This document shows positions 45,901-56,049 of a DNA stretch of 64,000 nt, piece after piece (positions within the stretch are counted from its first letter, which is position 1; the number at the start of each line of letters is the position of its first letter). The position numbers and the translations under genes are program-made. Origin of the DNA: Acanthaster planci (lineage: Eukaryota; Echinodermata; Asteroidea; Valvatida; Acanthasteridae); the NCBI RefSeq assembly GCF_001949145.1, contig NW_019091452.1, positions 762,788 to 826,787 of the forward strand, in the 5' to 3' direction. The notes under the pieces were generated by a model. It did not search any database and was not told the origin of the DNA. It worked only from the letters and a program-made list of their open reading frames with translations.

Positions 45901-48900
45901 TCTGAAAGGAATTCTAAAGATTCCGTCAACACAAAAGATGACACAATGGGGGGTCCCCCTTTGCCTCATATCTCGCATCAAATGTTGGAATTTACTCAAA
46001 ATAGAGAAATTTTCACGGTATACGTATCCGTAGCAGGATGAAGTGTTTCTATAAAGGGACATTTGATCGAAATATCAATCCAGGAAAGCCAGTCTGGTTT
46101 AAGTGGGAGCGATTTGGAAACTGCATCACACACTAAATTTTGGTACACGAACTGGCGGAGATTAGTGCGATTTACCGAGATAGGATAGTCTGATGATTGA
46201 ATGATATCTAAATATTAAATATTTCATGTCGCAGACTAAGATAATATTATTGTTTGTGATACAACAAGGCGTGCATCATTTCCTGATCTCTATCTTCGTC
46301 TCATACGACGACAATGACAACGATAAACAACAACGATCTCGAGACTGTCACACATATTTATTGTTGATACAAATTGATTCATGCCGATATGATCACATGT
46401 TATACAGTTACACCTTCACATTTAGATCAGGTGTACTTCGTAAATGCTACTTGGTTTTTTTCTTTATCACTTTCAGAGACATCTCTGGCAACCACATCAC
46501 CCGTTTTGATGCTGACTGGTTTAACGAGCTGCAGAATCTAAAGCACCTGTAAGATTTTATGTTATGTCCAAAAAAAGAAATTGATTAGGGTAGGAATAAA
46601 GCCGGCTGGACATAGAAAAATGTGTTGTGTTGAGATCTGACAACCCTACATTGGATTGATTCGCAAAGAGAGGATGATTGTTATCTGGTCTGCATCTAAC
46701 ACTGCATTGTTTTCTTATGTACTACAAGAGCTGTGTGCCATATGCCGGTGGAAACAATAGGAAACGGAGCATTTAACGGCTTGAAACAACTGCGGACGAT
46801 GTAAGTGTTTATCCAACGCTAGGTATGGTGCAGGTGAAATTACTGTTTGTTATTGTAAGATGCTATTCAGCTTTTGGATCAGGTTGCAAATTAAAAGAGT
46901 TCATTTTGAATTAATTGCAATTTGCAGTCAATACAGTAGATGACAAATTGATTCGACGGATGAGAAGGCGGATGCTAGTATAACAAATCAAGTTCTTACA
47001 ATCCTGGATAAAATTGTAGGGACACTGAGCCATACGCTCTCCAGCCCACTCCCACTTCCCCGGTCAATGTTGTCATGTTCAGCCGGAGCGCAGACCGTGC
47101 GCATAGACCCAAGACTGTGTCCGCGGTGCAGTTTGGCGGGTATTTTCTTGCATTATTTGCTGGAAACTAAAATGACACCCCAGTGTTTAAGTATAGACAA
47201 ATATATATTTATTTTACAAGAAAAAGCAAGATAATTATCCATGGCCAGGCTAAATGCAAGTTCATAATGGCCGCAAAGGCGAATACGAACGATTATTATG
47301 ATGTCAGATAAAGTGTACGTGCTGCGAACTCACAAAACGTTAAGAACATTTATTTAACTCGAGTGAATTTCGTTGCATATGAATGAAAAGGTCTTATGCT
47401 TTCTTAAAATTCATAAGCAAATGAATTTTCAGTTGTGCCCACTCGTTTCCGTCAGAAATCGCGCGACAACTTGTACGTCACCGACTCGCAGCCCAAAAAG
47501 CTCATTCCATATCAAGCAGATCGAATGTTCGTGGCCACTCTTCAAAAGCTTAATGTAGACCTGCTTTAGTGTAACATAGTTATCATCCTCATCATGTGGT
47601 TAATGATTTTTTTCAGGATACTAATCCGAGGTGAATCGGCCCCCAAAACCTCAGTTGAAGTTGAGAAGAACGCAGTGACTGATTTAATGAACCTTGAAAC
47701 ACTGTGAGTTGACCTAATTGACATCAGAACGCTATTTTGACAATAATGGTTGCAACAATGGTAGCATAGCAAGAACACCAGCAACCGAGGATAGATCCAG
47801 AACCAAATTGTTAGAAACGACCAAGTACGCCTCTAGTCTAATCCGGCTCGACCAGAAGCACCCCTCGTCGGTTGAAAAGAGCCGCGTTGGTGGGAGTATT
47901 CATTTTGTTGGTAAAGGTGCGACTGCTTTGCTTGCGTTTCCTAGTCGTTCGTGAACTAGCCACGCGCAGTTAATTAGTACCAAAGGAGCCTCCATTGCTT
48001 CGGAAACAGCGGCCTCTCTCTGTCCAGCTCAAGGCAATTAATGAGAAGTGCCTGCTGAGCATTGCGTGAGTCAGGAACTCTCAGCACAATGTGAATTTGT
48101 TCCCTTTCGTACCTTGTTTCAACAGGTATGTAGATGACCACCGTCTGTGCTGTGGGTTTATTGAGTTCCTGACGCATTTCCATGTGAACAACTGTAAGAC
48201 TACTGAGGTCCAGCCTCCTCTAAATCTGTGTGGAAGTCTGATGCGTAACAACCTCCTTCGTGTTGCTATGTGGACTCTGGGTCTAAGCGCTCTCATCGGC
48301 AACGCACTGGTCATTATTTGGAGGTGTTGCCAGGGCAAAGAAAATGGCGAGAAGAAGACACACTCTTTGTTTGTTCTCAACTTGGCAATTTCGGATCTGA
48401 TGATGGGTGTGTACATGCTGATCATCGCTGGGGCTGACGTGTCTTTTGGTGCGGATTACTCCCGCACAGCGAGCGAGTGGCGGTCTAGTGTCGTCTGCAA
48501 GGTAGCAGGTGTTCTCTCTGTTCTGTCCAGCGAGGCTTCTGTGTTCTTCGTCACCCTCATTAGTGTCAGTTGTTGCTTCTCCATCATGTTCCCCTTCAGT
48601 CGGACACGGATCGGGGAGAAATCAGCCACCTTCCTGGTGACTACCATTTGGATGGCCGCAGCCGGCCTCAGCATCGGACCCACCGTCTTTATCGATTCCA
48701 ATTCTTCAGAGGTCTACGGCCTGTCCGATGTTTGTATCGGTCTACCCTTGACCACTATCCCCAAGAGTTACATGATCCAAGAGCATAACCTCGGTGATGC
48801 AATCATGCCCGACACCATATCGATCCCTGTTGGACAAGGAAAGCAGCCTGCCTGGATTTATCCCATCGTTCTCTTTCTTGGCGTTAACTTACTGTGTTTC

Positions 48901-49296
48901 CTAGTTGTGTTCGGCTGCTACGTCGCCATCTTCGTCAAGGTCAAGCGCACGGTCAAAAGGGTTAGGAGGATGACCCACCGCAATCAGGAGATCAAGGTGG
49001 CCCTCAAAATGGCGCTGATAGTCGGTACAGACTTTGCCTGCTGGATGCCGGTGATCATCCTGGGAATCCTGTCGCAGACCGGGGTGATGGACATCGGCCC
49101 TGATATCTATGCCTGGATTGTGGTTTTCATCCTACCAATCAACTCGTCTCTCAATCCGTATTTGTACACCGTGTACACCGCGGTGGTGAGTCGCCGTCAA
49201 AATTTGAACTCGGTGAAATCCCAGCTAGGGAGCGAAATGAAGACAAGGTCGTTAGAGACAATTAGCTCGAGTGTGTACGACTTTAAGCAATCCTAA
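27977..49296 (+). CDS. Giant CUB/LDLa/LRR seven-transmembrane receptor (GRL101-like LGR), 23 exons
   Basis: Exons: 27977-28046, 28285-28644, 31328-31717, 32440-32556, 33119-33583, 34754-34867, 35335-35448, 35834-36193, 36578-36688, 38140-38253, 38551-38782, 39398-39519, 39838-39933, 40095-40448, 40607-40726, 42116-42238, 42464-42584, 43917-43988, 44325-44396, 46477-46548, 46729-46800, 47617-47703, 48126-49296. All borders are GT-AG and phases agree throughout, giving 4929 bases and 1642 residues. Order: signal peptide (1-23), CUB-like, CUB, LDLa, CUB, LDLa, LDLa, CUB, LDLa, LDLa, CUB, partial LDLa, CUB, LDLa, LDLa, LRR cap (about 1088-1127), five LRR exons (1128-1252), 7TM. The C-terminal half resembles type C2 LGRs (snail GRL101, related to relaxin receptors). 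A plasma-membrane receptor binding lipoprotein-like or peptide ligands is inferred. The weak donor GTGGGG after exon 10 and missed exons in the larger introns are the main uncertainties. Confidence 0.85.
28645..31327 (+). other. Intron 2 of the receptor gene with repeats
   Basis: A 2.7 kb intron holding a dispersed-repeat copy and a hairpin (28821-28871), a minus-strand SINE (about 29035-29210) and an orphan GAGGACTGTTAGGGTTAA end near 30075. No exon is needed here, because exons 2 and 3 join in phase 1. Confidence 0.6.
29035..29210 (-). mobile_element. tRNA-derived SINE, reverse orientation
   Basis: On the minus strand, a GGTTGGTGTGGTTGGCTC A-box-like region is followed by the B box GGTTCGAATCC at 29154-29144. 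The tail contains TTTTCCTCCCAC and CATGACATTTTTTCTTC, similar in layout to the SINE at 5112-5320. It lacks tRNA 3' stem complementarity. Confidence 0.7.
37722..38046. mobile_element. Foldback MITE related to the 49.9-50.4 kb pair
   Basis: The left end ATACGGGCGATTCACAATC and the right end CGTGAATCGCCCGTTA are inverted, and CAAACTCTTGG precedes the right end as in the two other copies. At 325 bases it is longer than the 178-base copies. Located in intron 9 of the receptor gene. Confidence 0.65.
42750..42910. repeat. Dispersed repeat, copy 1
   Basis: Ordered matches to 47850-48005: GGTTGG(T)GGGAGT, TTCATTT, GCTGGTA...GGTGCGACCG, TAGTCGTTCGTGAAC, ACCAAAGGAGCCTCC. Both copies lie in introns of the same receptor gene. 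Confidence 0.6.
45797..45995. mobile_element. Foldback MITE, copy 2
   Basis: Inverted halves: CGATATGTGGCAAAGGAGG with CCCCCATTGT at the left, and CAATGGGG followed by CCCCCTTTGCCTCATATCTCG at the right. Homologous to 4900-5093. It lies in the intron between the second and third LRR exons of the receptor gene. Confidence 0.7.
47850..48005. repeat. Dispersed repeat, copy 2
   Basis: Matches 42750-42910 in the order TGGTGGGAGTATTCATTT, GGTGCGAC, TAGTCGTTCGTGAAC, ACCAAAGGAGCCTCC. Located in the last intron of the receptor gene, ending about 120 bases before the 7TM exon. Confidence 0.6.
48126..49296 (+). other. Single exon encoding hinge and seven-transmembrane domain
   Basis: After a cysteine-containing hinge (RLCCGFIEF, NNCKTTE, NLCGSL) come seven hydrophobic segments. 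TM1 begins near residue 1295 of the whole protein and contains LIGNALVII. TM2 has LNLAISDLMMGVYML. The disulphide cysteines are VVCK before TM3 and DVCIG in loop 2. TM6 has FACWMP and TM7 has NSSLNPYLY. The D/ERY position at the end of TM3 reads SCC (48568-48576). The cytoplasmic tail is about 45 residues, Ser-rich. The continuous 390-codon frame makes the domain certain; its relation to GRL101/RXFP receptors is from family knowledge. Confidence 0.95.
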
Positions 49297-49870
49297 ATTC
49301 CTTCAACTCTAACAAGCCCTTATCAGATGTTTATTATGAAAAAACCCAATGAATCACACAGCAGCAAATAGGTTATTGTTTACAATGCACTGGCAGTTTT
49401 TTGTTGAGAGATAAGGTATCAGTAGGCTTATTTATAGATAATACCATCGTGACAGTCACATACCTTCTGGAGACTCACAAAATCTGTTTTCGGAGCATGC
49501 ATAGTTGTGATGTAAAAGACAATCTCAAGTAAATACCATTGAACAGTTTTGACACACCGGTGGCCGTTGCACAGATGAACTGGAGACACATTACAGATGG
49601 GAGATGAGTTTTACTGTGTGGAAGAGCCGCCATGTACCACCATGCCTACATGGTCTATGCATGGATATAAAATATTCACCTGTCGTCCTAGACTTAATCT
49701 TTAGCTTTAGTCGCTGTACTGTTAAAGCCATAGGCATAGGTCAGTTAGGTATTTTAGCAACATTACATGTGAACACATACGTTTTTTATTGCCGGATTTT
49801 TGTGGTCGACCCATATGTGGGAAGTTGTATTAATTACAGAGACGCATGCTCTTAAGTGTAATTTTATGTT

Positions 49871-50048
49871 CAATACGGGCGATTCACAAAAGTGCACCTC
49901 CAAAAGTTTGCCGCGCCTTAGCCAATCATAATGCACGAAATCTGTCGCCCCTTTCCAAAAGCGTATTAGGTTGACAGATTTCGCGCATTATGATAGGCCA
50001 GTTCGTTACAAACTCTTGGAGGCGCACTCTTGTGAAACGTCCGTATTG
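49871..50048. mobile_element. 178-base foldback MITE, copy A
   Basis: Nearly the whole element is an inverted repeat: CAATACGGGCGATTCACAAA at the left, CTTGTGAAACGTCCGTATTG at the right, with GACAGATTTCGCGCATTATG mirrored around the centre. It should form a long hairpin as single strand or RNA. Confidence 0.85.
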
Positions 50049-50181
50049 AAATTTCTTTAAATTTTCAATTCATTAAAATAATTAATGTTTTATCAAGTGT
50101 GGAACAAGTGGGAAGTTGTTTTAGTTTAAAAAGTACACTTGCTTTTACGTGTGAAATATTGTATTTTTTTGTCTCACTGTT

Positions 50182-50359
50182 CAATACTGGCGATTCACAA
50201 TAGTGCGCCTCCAAGAGTTTGCAGCGGGTTGGCCAATCACAGTGTGCAAAATCTGTTGACCCAATGCGCGTCTGGAAAGGGTCGACAGATTTCGCGCATT
50301 GTGATTGGCCAACCCGTTGCAAACTCTTGGAGGCACACTTCTGTGAATTGCCTGTATTG
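50182..50359. mobile_element. 178-base foldback MITE, copy B
   Basis: Same size and design as 49871-50048, starting 311 bases later. The arms here are better matched (GTTGGCCAATCACA against TGTGATTGGCCAAC; CCTCCAAGAGTTTGCA against TGCAAACTCTTGGAGG). Downstream flanks of A and B also match (TATTGAAATTT followed by TTCAAT and TTATTAAAA/CATTAAAATA), so the pair arose by tandem duplication rather than two insertions. Confidence 0.85.
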
Positions 50360-51084
50360 AAATTTGTTGGAATATTCAATTTATTAAAAATGATAATCAG
50401 TGTTTTATTACACGGATAAAACAGTTAGGTGGTGTGTTGAAACCTTACAAATAAATAAATGTTTGTCTGACAAACCTATTTATCCTTTGCATGGCGGCTC
50501 TTTATTAGATGAGGGGAGAGAGGAAATGTTATGTTTCTTCAGGGTAGGAACCATTGTTTTCAAAGGGATAAATCTTGGAATTTAATGGGCTTTTGGCATG
50601 GCATTGGCACGCTGCGAAAATTTTAATTTAGTACGTTTTTTTCTGTCCGCTTGCACTTTCTTTCACTTATTATGTATCATCATAACGGACCTTCTTCGGA
50701 AGAGACGAAATGCATTAGCCTACAAGGCAATCAAATTAGGCTACTATTTCAACGCATGTATTCCTCTGTATGTAAGGATGGACGGATTTACAGAGTCAAA
50801 TAACATGATGATTAAAAGCATTGCGTTTTATTTGTTCCCAGCAAACAACATTCACAACATCCACACACATTATGCTATACAGCAGTAATGCAAGCTTAGG
50901 CCTAATTAAAACAGTTTCACAAACACTTTTGGTTTTTACCATGTTGATTGTTTTCACACAGATCGTCCAAATTTAAAGACGGTTTGTTTTCATTGCATTA
51001 AGACTATACCTTCTAAAATCGTGAGACTCTGTTGAAACTAGCCCAATATTAGCAAGTCTGGTCTGAGCCAATTTGGCTAATCAG

Positions 51085-51250
51085 ACTAACTAATGGTGGT
51101 ACCCATTTATACTCCTGGGTGGAAAGAGGCATGCAGGGGTGAAAAGGCTTGCCAAGGACCACAGCATACTGGATTCGAACCTGCAACCCTATGGTTGGAA
51201 GCCACTGACCCTAACCACATGACCACATGTCCCCCCACATGCCTTGTATT
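51085..51250 (-). mobile_element. tRNA-derived SINE, reverse orientation
   Basis: On the minus strand, an A-box-like ATGTGGTTAGGGTCAGTGG is followed by the B box GGTTCGAATCC at 51181-51171. The body includes CCTTGGCAAGCC and CCACCCAGGAGTATAAATGG. This differs from the other two SINEs in the window, so at least two SINE families are present. A (CAAA)n tract abuts it at 51255-51290. Confidence 0.7.
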
Positions 51251-52205
51251 AAATAACCAAAACCAAACAAACAAACAAACCAAAAACCACAGTAACAAAT
51301 TGGATTAGCAGTCCCATCACATACTCTCAACACGTCATGCCAGAGATTTGTACAACGCAAAAATGTTAAGAGTATTAAAACCTTTTGTCAAAATCTTGTC
51401 TGCTAATTTGGCAGATTCTAAGAAGTTGAAACACGTATCTTTAGTTTACAAGTGTATACATGTGGAATAGGTACCGGTACATAATTGATTGATAGTGCTA
51501 TTGTAAACATGGGAACAGACAAAAACAGTGGAAGAAACGAGCTTAGAATTATTAAAGAAGTGTACCTGAAACAGGAAAACTCTTATACGAGCTAGGATCG
51601 TGAACGATGAAGCTGGCTAACTATGGGCCTATCCTATATGGGCGTGTATAAAAGAAACATTTCCTTTGTACCTGCGCGTGATAGTCAGAATAAATGGATC
51701 ATTTTGGTTTACTTTTAAGGATGGCTGAGTTTTATTTAAGCACTATAATATTATTCCTCCTTAAGACTATTACATTTTCCTTGAGGGTATCGCTGATTCC
51801 ATTTAAAACAGCTCCCAAATATGTCGCAGTAAGAACAAATCAATACAGATATATTACCACCTGGGTTAGAGTGAAGAGTGCATTTGCTCATAGCTATTAT
51901 GATTCACATGGAGCCTGGAATTGCCCTTGACAATGCTCGTGGCTGGTGTGACATAAGAATGTGTGCGTTGGGGGTTGTGCGACACCCCCCTTTGCTTGAT
52001 GTTTCCACCACCGTTAGTCTGGTTAGCCTCCATATTGTTGCTGCAGCACCAGACTAGTATGTAGATATAGGACCGGCTAACATGCAGGCTAATGATCCGG
52101 TCAAAGTTACTGCCGTTGAATAGGTCAGAACGCCAATCGCGAACTGGCTTCCGCACTCGTTGAAATATCCGGTCAAACTGACTGCGGATTCAACAGATCT
52201 GGCTT

Positions 52206-52212
52206 TATATAG
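52206..52212 (+). promoter_or_regulatory. TATA-like box upstream of the parvovirus relic
   Basis: TATATAG at 327 bases upstream of the NS1-like start codon, followed by a GC-rich palindrome-like stretch (GCGCGACGCTCGCATACGCG). It could be the relic of a viral promoter; not proven. Confidence 0.4.
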
Positions 52213-52418
52213 TCGGGGGGTTATTTGTTTTTCGAATGGCGCGACGCTCGCATACGCGTGCGCAATGATTACAGTTTAGAACACGTGCTCTAAACGCATA
52301 TAAGAAACAACGCGTAGAGAAACTGATCATTTTGAACAGAGTTACCGACAGGCACAGATCTACAGATTGGCAACCCAGATCGACGTATTACACGAATAAC
52401 GTAACCACCGGTACACAG

Positions 52419-52530
52419 GTAAGCCGGTCTACTACCGGATACGCTCTAGCCTAATATCTAGTGTAATGTATATAGATACTATATCCTACTGCTGTATGCT
52501 AAACGTTATATGTATCGTGTTTCTATTTAG
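52419..52530 (+). other. Predicted leader intron of the parvovirus relic
   Basis: A strong donor CAG/GTAAGC at 52419 and an acceptor TTTCTATTTAG ending at 52530 define a 112-base intron. It ends two bases before the ATG of the NS1-like frame. If used, it would remove most of the leader. The splice sites are seen in sequence; use is inferred. Confidence 0.5.
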
Positions 52531-52532
52531 AT

Positions 52533-53939
52533 ATGGCAGATTCACCGACACACGAAAGGCTGCGACAGGAGATCAAACGCCGGCTCAGTTTCACGCAGGT
52601 GACAGACTGCGAAAAGACGCTGGGGAGACCCAAGTCTAAGTACGACAATGTTTTCCTGTCCAGCGCTGTCTTTCATCGTTACAATCCCCACATGGATGCC
52701 GAGTTGCCGACCGTGGGCCGACTCGTACAGGCATCTCTGGGAGGCTACCAGTGGCAACTCTACGAACACGACCCCAAATTGGGAGGCACACCCTGCAAGA
52801 TAAGTGGCAGAAATTATCACGTATTGGTAGCTCTCACCGCTAATCGCAGCGATAACGGTCGCATAAAGACCCTTTCCCAAAAGCTAAAGGAACAGAATAT
52901 GGAAATTACATCAGTAAAGGTGCAACAACCCAAACAGATTGTTACTTACTTGCGAATACCGCCACGTACGTTGGTGGCTGAAGTATGCCAATGTCGTACG
53001 AAGAACACTTTGACATTTTCCGTATCGAGCCCACCCCGCAAGACATTGCAGACATGGGAGAGAGAGAAAGATGCTAGAACGATCGGGTAAAAAAGAAATT
53101 GCGTCCCGCGGTGGAGAAAATGCAGACACACCCGAAGAACTGGATGCCGTGTCGGACATTGAACTACTGTGCCGATTAATTGACAAGCATCAACCCAAAT
53201 CTGCCAATCATTTCGTGTATCTGGTGGACAAGTGCGAATCGCCGGCGGTGGTGGAACGCATCGATAAAATGTCTTATGCTGCAACCTGGAACAACAAGTT
53301 CAGAAATGCAAAGAATAGAAATACCATTCACTTGATTGACTGTACCATGACCGAATTGACAGACAGGTGGATTGACGCGCATTCGAACAAAGACACTGCA
53401 GACAAGTGGCTGTCTGTAGAAGAAAGCGCCGATTACGTACTCCAATGGTGCAATCTACAAGGATATCTGTTGGAACAGTTGGCGAAGAACGTGCAACAAA
53501 TTGTCGATAAACGACTTGCCAAGATTAATTGTCTCGCAATCTTGGGACAGAGAAATGCCGGAAAACGTGGCTTGCCAACAGTATCGGAGATCTGTGCGTT
53601 CACGTGGGAGAGCTAACACAAGGCACCGGCAGTTACGCATTTCTGTGGAGCGAGGGTCCCGATAATAGAGTGATTATTCTCAACGAGGCTTACCTCGATC
53701 AGGCTATAATCGAAAAGGCAAAGATTTTACTGGAAGGGGGTGATACAATGGTACCCGTTAAATACCAGCACGTAGCATTCCTACCGAGAACGCCGGTCAT
53801 TGCTACGTCCAATCGCCCCCCGTGGAGAAACGCCGAGATCGGAAAGGATGCCGTTAAAACCAGATGCATAATCAACGACAACCTGAAACCCTTCGACGCT
53901 CTGAAAAAGACTACTAAACGTTGCAATCTGTGCGTATGA
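52533..53939 (+). pseudogene. Endogenous parvovirus (densovirus-like) NS1 relic, frameshifted
   Basis: Three overlapping plus-strand frames, 52533-53090, 53071-53616 and 53529-53939, together cover an NS1-like replication protein. The N-terminal frame has the endonuclease-like region (NYHVLV near 52816, PPRTLVA near 52960). The later frames carry a superfamily 3 helicase. The P-loop near 53545-53570 is split between the second and third frames. The Walker B-like VIILNEAY is at about 53671-53694 and motif C VIATSNRPP at about 53794-53820. Breaks: one frame change near 53060-53090 and one inside the P-loop. As it stands the gene cannot make a full NS1. Low-identity coding traces may run to about 54270; no capsid gene or terminal hairpin was identified. 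Densovirus-like placement is inferred from motifs only. Confidence 0.85.
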
Positions 53940-54270
53940 CAGTTCCTGATTGAAGAAATGAACCTAGGATCTACCGACAAGAGAGATGCCGACAAGCAGA
54001 CTCCTTGTCCCGAATTAGTGCATAACTTGGAACCAGACTACACCAGTACACCTACCCGTAGTTCCGAGACAATTCGGAAGAAACATACACAAACACATGC
54101 CCGTAAAGAAAGCGCACACTTCCGGTACGACTGACCTTTGACCTCGTAGCCATGTCTCGTGCACGAATCGGTGCTCCCGCGGGTCTCGTTGCGGGTCCGC
54201 ACGCTGCAGTGTGTCGAATCGGAATGAACAGCGCCACCACCCTTTCTTTTCCACAATTTCTGTGCTAAGG
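53940..54270 (+). other. Possible 3' remainder of the parvovirus relic
   Basis: Reading is open in one plus frame from about 54030 to a stop near 54134. A short frame, 54152-54268, begins MSRARIGAPAG. Neither matches a family I recognise, so its viral origin is only suggested by position. Confidence 0.3.
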
Positions 54271-56040
54271 GGATCCAGACTCGAGTGCTACAAATTTAAA
54301 AAGTGGCTGCGGTTAGTCCAATACTTGGGGTAGTGATTATCTTTAGGGGGCAAGCCTTAATTTACCCAGAAGTAGATTGAAGAAGAGTGCAAAAGAATCC
54401 TCGAGTCGTGCGTAAATTGCAATGCCTATTTGAAGCGTCTGCAAAGGAGTGCAATTGGTAGGGCAAAAGCTCTACAAAATTACTTGGTTGGAGACTGCTT
54501 GTTGCTGACACATGCTCCAATCTGACAATGTCCAGTAGTCACTGGTTCCATATAACCATTTTCATATCTCCAATCTCCTCGTCCCAACCAAGTCTTAGTT
54601 GCATACCGCTGCAGCATAATTCTAGCTTAAGGGATGGAGGGACCTGCTTGGCACATGGGGTCGAAGACACTGCTTACAATGGACAAAATGCCTCTGAGCA
54701 TTGCTGGACGTTCCTTCGAGTGCATTTTAAACCTATGGTATCTTCCCGAGCACGTGTTCCAAGAGACTGACGATCAGATCTGCAGAAGCGCAAAATGTTG
54801 ATTATACGGCAACAACAGGGTGTGTCTTCAGGTGGTAGCTCTCAGGTGTTCGGGATGTGTCTCCATCTTGAAACAAAACAGAGTGTAGGAAATCTTGGCG
54901 GTGTTCTGAGACCTTTAATTGCTGGACAAACATGCCGCAAGAAGCAAGAAGAAGATTTTGAATGTGTTTTTGAGAATGGGTCCCGGGAGAAGCGCATCGT
55001 TCAGCAAAAGTGTCTATGCAGAGCAATCAAAACTCTAATCTTGACCGATTTAGCAGGGTTGTAGATGCAATGATGCTGCATGTACCACTGATTTACTACA
55101 TCGCTGTTGTCATCAGAGGCTTGGGTGATTTTCTCTGCTTATCCCTTCGCAACTTGTGAGTTCATGTGGTAAAATTTCGAGTTGCTACCCAGTTTCTTCA
55201 AGGACATCAAACTTCCCATGGCGAGGCGTTTGATGTCTTACAGTGTGTTTTAAGAAAAGGAAACCGAGATTAATTCGTTCATTTCTTGGACACGGATAAA
55301 TATTTTGGAAATTGGCAAAATAACATAATAATATCCTCTTTTTATGACACCAAGAAATCCAATTTACTGTTACATATGACTGAGCACGAATTAAGCAGTT
55401 CAATCAATCATGTCAGAACTGGTCTTGCACCCGATAGATGCTCACCTTGGCTGCCCAGTGCAGGCCTTTTGTTGGGCCTCCAAATTATGCAGTCCTCGGC
55501 ATGTTATTTCAATCTACTTTCCTTGAAAGTTGGACAGGTTTTTCTTGTTCTCAACCACCAAAATGCAGCTTACAAGGCTGAGCAGCATGTGTTTAGTGGT
55601 TGAGGACTGGAAGCCTCCAGCAAGTAGCACTCGCATTTGGTCAGCGTTTTCCTGACCATACCATTCCCGCCAAGTCGACAAATTTGGAGAAACTTCCGAA
55701 AGTACCAAAGGAAGGGGACAAGCTTGAATCTCAACAAGGGTCGCTCAGGCCTACGGAGCCACGGCAAGGTCAGATGCGAGCATCAGGGCTGTCTGTGATC
55801 GAGTTGCTACAAAGAGACCCACATGTGTCTGCCAGAAGAAATGGGCTAAGGAATTTCGCCACCCTCTTTTCACAAGATTATTTGATTGGACATCCAATAA
55901 TACCCTTACAAGATGCACAGGCGACAAGAATTCCTTGATATAGATCCACCCAGACAACTAAGATTTTGCCGGTGGTTCCATGACCGGCATCCCAGGTTCT
56001 TTGAGCACCTTAATTGTGATTGGGGATGCAGCAGCGTTTT
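54271..56040. other. Probable degenerate retroelement sequence
   Basis: No gene recognised. By position and strand this may be the decayed downstream part of the BEL/Pao element at 56050-56760 (minus strand), but I could not assign reverse-transcriptase motifs. Several open frames of 60-110 codons exist on both strands. Confidence 0.35.
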
Positions 56041-56049
56041 TCATGAATG

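Larger units (their letters stand above)
42464..47703 (+). other. LRR N-terminal cap and five leucine-rich-repeat exons of the receptor
   Basis: 42464-42584 encodes an LRRNT-like cap (CPSECECSTKND, then ATCTNG). Exons 43917-43988, 44325-44396, 46477-46548 and 46729-46800 are each exactly 72 bases, 24 residues and phase 2-2. Each carries an LRR pattern such as ISALEPGLFKRFSDLRVL, ITPGAFDGLQNLTFL and DISGNHITRFDADWF. Exon 47617-47703 is 87 bases with a longer, less regular repeat. One exon per LRR in phase 2 is the arrangement known for LGR-family receptors. The 2 kb intron before 46477 could hide another repeat. Confidence 0.85.
49297..52200. other. 3' flank of the receptor gene
   Basis: No further coding exon recognised. 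The first clear AATAAA cluster is near 50450, after the foldback pair, so the poly(A) site is uncertain. Holds the MITE pair and a reverse-strand SINE listed separately. Confidence 0.45.

Noticed and set aside
51866-52156. 96-codon minus-strand open frame beside the parvovirus relic, possible ambisense viral gene
   Set aside because: No capsid or phospholipase motif; it overlaps the promoter-like region and is more likely chance.
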